This document shows, piece after piece, positions 61,016-64,000 of a stretch of DNA of 64,000 nucleotides. Location of the stretch: contig JADGJT010000038.1 in assembly GCA_027604005.1 (NCBI GenBank), forward strand, positions 29,366 to 93,365, in the 5' to 3' direction. The notes below the pieces were generated by a model. The model was given only the letters and a program-made list of their open reading frames with translations. It searched no databases and was not told where the DNA came from. The DNA comes from Dinochytrium kinnereticum (lineage: Eukaryota > Chytridiomycota > Chytridiomycetes > Chytridiales > Chytridiaceae). Positions within the stretch are counted from its first letter, which is position 1. Every line of letters begins with the position of its first letter. A program made the position numbers and the translations under genes.

Positions 61016-62437
61016 ATGGCCACCCAAGAGCGATGGCTTGTCGTCGTTATTCTCCTGGTCATCACGGCTATCACACGCCCCGACATTGGATCATTCAACA
61101 GGTTTATAGCTCGTGCTGCTGAGAACCGCGGCGGAATCCTCGCGGGGTTGTTGACAAGGGCTGCCACTTTGGTTGGCTATCCATGTGAGCATTGCTTTTG
61201 CTTTTTTAACCCACTTCAATCCACTTCAATCTTTCTACTGCTGGGAAACATTCCCTTTGGAAATTGGTATCTTAAGGGTAAATCGGGGAGATAACTTGGC
61301 CTATTTTATTTTCATCTTCCATCTTTTTCGTTTTTGTTTTGTTTTTGTTTTTTTGTTGTTGTTTCTGACGGTGATTGCATGATGAAGTTGGACTCGTCCG
61401 TTTCAATGATTACTTCCTGTTCACTACAGCCTCTGTCACTGGAAAGCTCTTTGTTGGGATTTGGGGAACGTGGCTGCCCTGGTACGATTGGGACTCCAAG
61501 TTTAATCCCTCGGAGTGGACTCTCTCGCTTCCAAGATGTCGACGCTGCCAAAACGGTAATATTTATTAATGGTTTTTTTTATTCTCTGCCTCAATCCCCG
61601 CTTATTTTTACTAACATTTGACATTATTCCCCCCAAAAAAAAACAAACGGCTGTCAAGGTCTCTGCCTTGGCAACGACATATGTCTCTGCTCACCCAGCC
61701 ACACAGGCCCCTACTGCTCCGATCCCATCTCGGGCTTCCAACCCCTCCTTCCGAACCTCTCTCAAACATTTGGCGTTCTGGATGTCCTCCTCCTTGCCCA
61801 AATCCTTCTCCACGCCCTCCACCTTCTTCTCCCCCGTTATCACAGCTTTCACCGATTCGCATCCCGCCATTTCGTCGTATCCTGGCAAGCCATCGCCGCG
61901 GGAAGATTCCAGACTCTCGTTCTTTCCCCTCTTTACCATAAATCAACCCTTCACCTTTTGTCAAACTTGGTCTCGTTCCTTTCCTATGCCCCACTTCTGG
62001 CGTCTGCCATTGAATCCCTGGCTTTGCCGAACATTTGGAAACAGCCCCCACCATCCCTCTCCATCTCCTGGGATATGTTATCCGATTGGTCAAACCACCT
62101 TCGCAGCCTCACATCCAATCCATCCACCCACCTCACCCTTTTCTTCCTCACCGCCTCCATCCTCTCATCACTCGGCACCCTCCTTCTGGCCGCCATGCTT
62201 TCTCGGTCACGAGCGACGGGGCATGGTTTCAGCGGGGTTGTTTCGGCGATGAGGACCTTGGTGGCTCTCATGGCTGCTGGGCAGGGGGTTGCTGGGAGGT
62301 TTGGAGTGGAGATGATCAGGGATCATATTGTGTGGCATTTTATTTTTGATTTGATGATTTTTGGGGGGTCCGTTGATCTGGGTGCGCATTTGGGGGGGTC
62401 GGTTGCGGCTTTGGTGTATCATTTTTGGGCGGCTTGA
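61016..62437 (+). CDS. Rhomboid-family serine protease with an EGF-like module
   Basis: Exons 61016-61184, 61388-61555 and 61659-62437 give 371 residues. The N-terminus RWLVVVILLVITAI is a signal anchor. A lumenal loop with FNDYFLFTTASVTGKLFVGI and WLPWYDWD leads to a six-Cys EGF-like module, CRRCQNGLCLGNDICLCS then GPYC. The rhomboid core follows: a helix LLLAQILLHALHLLL, RFQTLVLSPLYHKSTLHLLS with the conserved H-x3-N, the catalytic serine in GHGFSGVVSAM (GxSG), and the catalytic histidine in GAHLGGSVAAL. The Ser-His spacing is about 54 residues, as in active rhomboids. Intron 2 falls inside the EGF module and uses the acceptor CTGTCAAG. It is therefore likely to be an active intramembrane protease; substrates are unknown. 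Confidence 0.85.
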
Positions 62438-63553
62438 TATGGGGTGAGGGGTGGGGGTAAGGGGGGGGGTGTTTGCTGAGGTGGTTTGATGGGCGTTTGT
62501 ATATTTTTTTTATTTTTCGCGTGCCCTTTTGATGAATGAGGGTGGTGTCGTTTTTGTCCTCGGTATAGCAACTAGATAAACCAAAGCATCTGTAGTTTAC
62601 ATTTAAAAAAAAAAAAGGGTTTGGCATCATGATGAAAAAATCAAACCATCCCAACCCCAACCACTGAAATGAATTTTGTTTTTCGGTAAAGGGGGGGATT
62701 GATGCGTTTCTCATTAGTAATATTTTTTTTTTCTCTTTTATCTTTCATTTTTAGGCAGTAGTGCCTGAAAGAAACCGCACTCATACTCAACATGGCCTGC
62801 CCCGGCCATGTAAGGCGAGCCCACTACCTAGTAATCAAATAGAAACACACCACAAAAACTTGACTTTAATATCATCCCCCCCACCAACAACAAAAAAAAA
62901 ACACCACCACCTACAAAAAGAAGTGATGCGACCCTCCCCCTAATGATTTGAAAAGAAAAGAAGAAAAAAAAAGAGCGTGCAGAAAAAAGGAAAAAAGAAG
63001 AAGAAAGGTGGTAGGTAGCTGGCAAACCATAAAAAAAAAAAAAAAACCCCCCCCCACCACTATCATCTGACCTAACCAAAAGCAAAAAAACACATCTGAA
63101 CCGTATCCTCCCCACCACCAGCTAAACCAGACCAAACCGAAAAGAAAAAAAAAGAAGAGGGGAAAGCAAAAAAAAAAAAAAAAAAAAGACAAATAACCTT
63201 GGATCCACAAAACCAGGAAAAAGAAAAAAAACAAACCAAACCAACCTGGAGACAGAAACCACTCAAAATAAAAAATTAAAAAAAACAAAACAAAAAACAA
63301 AAACAACCAAGCGGATATCTTTTCAAGTATATGTGAAGTAAAAAAAAAAAAAAAAAAACGCACGCACGAATGAATGATAAATCAATAAAAGAGCCCCAAT
63401 TCCCAACAGAAAGAAGAGAAGAAGAAGAAGAAAAAAACAAAACAAAAAAACAGGGAAATCGACAAAAAAAAAAAAAAAATAAATTCAATTCCCATCAGTT
63501 TCCTCCTTTCCAACAAACAAACAAACAAACAAAAAAAAAAAAATTCCAACTTT
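62438..63553. other. Convergent intergenic region with many homopolymers
   Basis: About 1.1 kb between the rhomboid stop and the AVT-like stop. It holds G runs (62399-62470), then an A-rich part with poly-A tracts near 62598, 63035, 63170, 63340, 63465 and 63530. Open frames here are artefacts of the A/T bias. No gene is seen. Confidence 0.6.
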
Positions 63554-64000
63554 TCAACCTCTCCCAACAGGACTGACACACCGATCAATCGGTAAATCTG
63601 GGGCGGCAACGACCCACTGCTGAATCGTAACGTAAGTGGTGTAAAAGAGGGCAATGATGCCAAAGATGACGATGGCAATGTCTTTAACCTAAAATGGGTG
63701 GAAACGGGGCAGCCCAGTGTTAGAGCAGGTTTGGTATATTTTTTTTTTTTTTTATTTGATTTGATGGACATGATTAAGTCTTACCTTGACCCAAGTGCTT
63801 TTAGCAATGTGATAGTGGAAGAGAGCGGGGTAGATAAAGCTATGCGGTTCGGAAAAATAAGAGAGTTAATGGAACTATGGATGAAACAAAAAAAAAAAAA
63901 AAAATAAAAATGAAAGAAATGGACCGTTATTCATTTATGCTCAAGTTACTAAAAAACAAAATAAGCACTTCGAGGGAGAAAAATGGATGTTTACGAGTGA
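63554..64000 (-). CDS. AVT-type amino-acid transporter, C-terminal end (5' end outside window)
   Basis: Two exons are clear on the minus strand, 63839-63785 and 63688-63554, and a few bases of an earlier exon may be present at the window edge. They encode SFIYPALFHYHIAKSTWVKV then KDIAIVIFGIIALFYTTYVT, and end PVGRG. F-I-x-P-A-L-F is the mark of a late helix in the AAAP family (SLC32/36/38; yeast AVT), followed by the usual short loop and last helix. The fragment is only about 64 residues, so the family is likely but the subtype is open. The neighbouring gene is the convergent rhomboid. Confidence 0.65.

Noticed and set aside
62828..63771. Minus-strand frames very rich in Phe
   Set aside because: Produced by poly-A/poly-T tracts in the convergent spacer. 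Only the two AVT-like exons at 63839-63554 have coding character.

Overview
The window reads as about 64 kb of nuclear DNA from a zoosporic, chytrid-like fungus. Genes are dense (one per 2-4 kb), lie on both strands, and are split by short GT-AG introns (about 45-150 bp, some longer). The set is fungal in character: NPL6/RSC7-type chromatin subunit, BZZ1, CTF4, PEX14, AVT-like transporter. A clear orthologue of the ciliary protein BBOF1 is also present, which points to a fungus that still makes flagellated zoospores. Exon models were built by hand from splice sites and frame continuity. For ten of them I summed the exon lengths and got whole codons: URA4, BZZ1, SAM synthetase, the SEL1 protein, SPC3, the RSC7-PHD protein, PEX14, TRM61, the unknown gene at 42.7 kb and the rhomboid.

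Layout. 0-4.2 kb: 3' end of dihydroorotase, then CHK1, followed by an intergenic stretch that looks like a decayed copy of the CHK1 3' end. 4.2-13.7 kb (minus): BZZ1 (with a 4-nt micro-exon and a GC-AG intron), S-adenosylmethionine synthetase, mitochondrial NADP-isocitrate dehydrogenase. 14.4-17.5 kb (plus): BBOF1. 18.0-23.7 kb (minus): CTF4/AND-1. 24.1-27.2 kb (plus): a SEL1-repeat protein. 27.9-28.7 kb (minus): SPC3. 29.3-32.6 kb (plus): a fusion of a fungal RSC7/SWP82 domain with PHD fingers. 33.0-37.1 kb (minus): DDHD phospholipase and PEX14. 37.2-38.6 kb (plus): TRM61. 38.9-42.3 kb (minus): glucosidase II alpha subunit. 42.7-48.4 kb (plus): two disordered proteins of unknown function. 48.7-50.6 kb (minus): MFS transporter. 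50.6-52.8 kb: no recognisable gene. 52.8-61.0 kb (minus): RS-rich helical-repeat protein, Angel/CCR4-type EEP enzyme, nucleoside hydrolase. 61.0-62.4 kb (plus): rhomboid protease with an EGF-like module. 63.55-64.0 kb (minus): 3' end of an AVT-type amino-acid transporter cut by the window edge.

The genes are mostly unrelated housekeeping loci (pyrimidine and methionine/SAM metabolism, replication and checkpoint, ER processing, peroxisome import, tRNA modification, actin/endocytosis, transport). I see no biosynthetic cluster, transposon, CRISPR array or tRNA. The most unusual items are the RSC7-PHD fusion, the EGF-rhomboid fusion, the BZZ1 micro-exon, the CHK1 relic and two very short bidirectional promoters.
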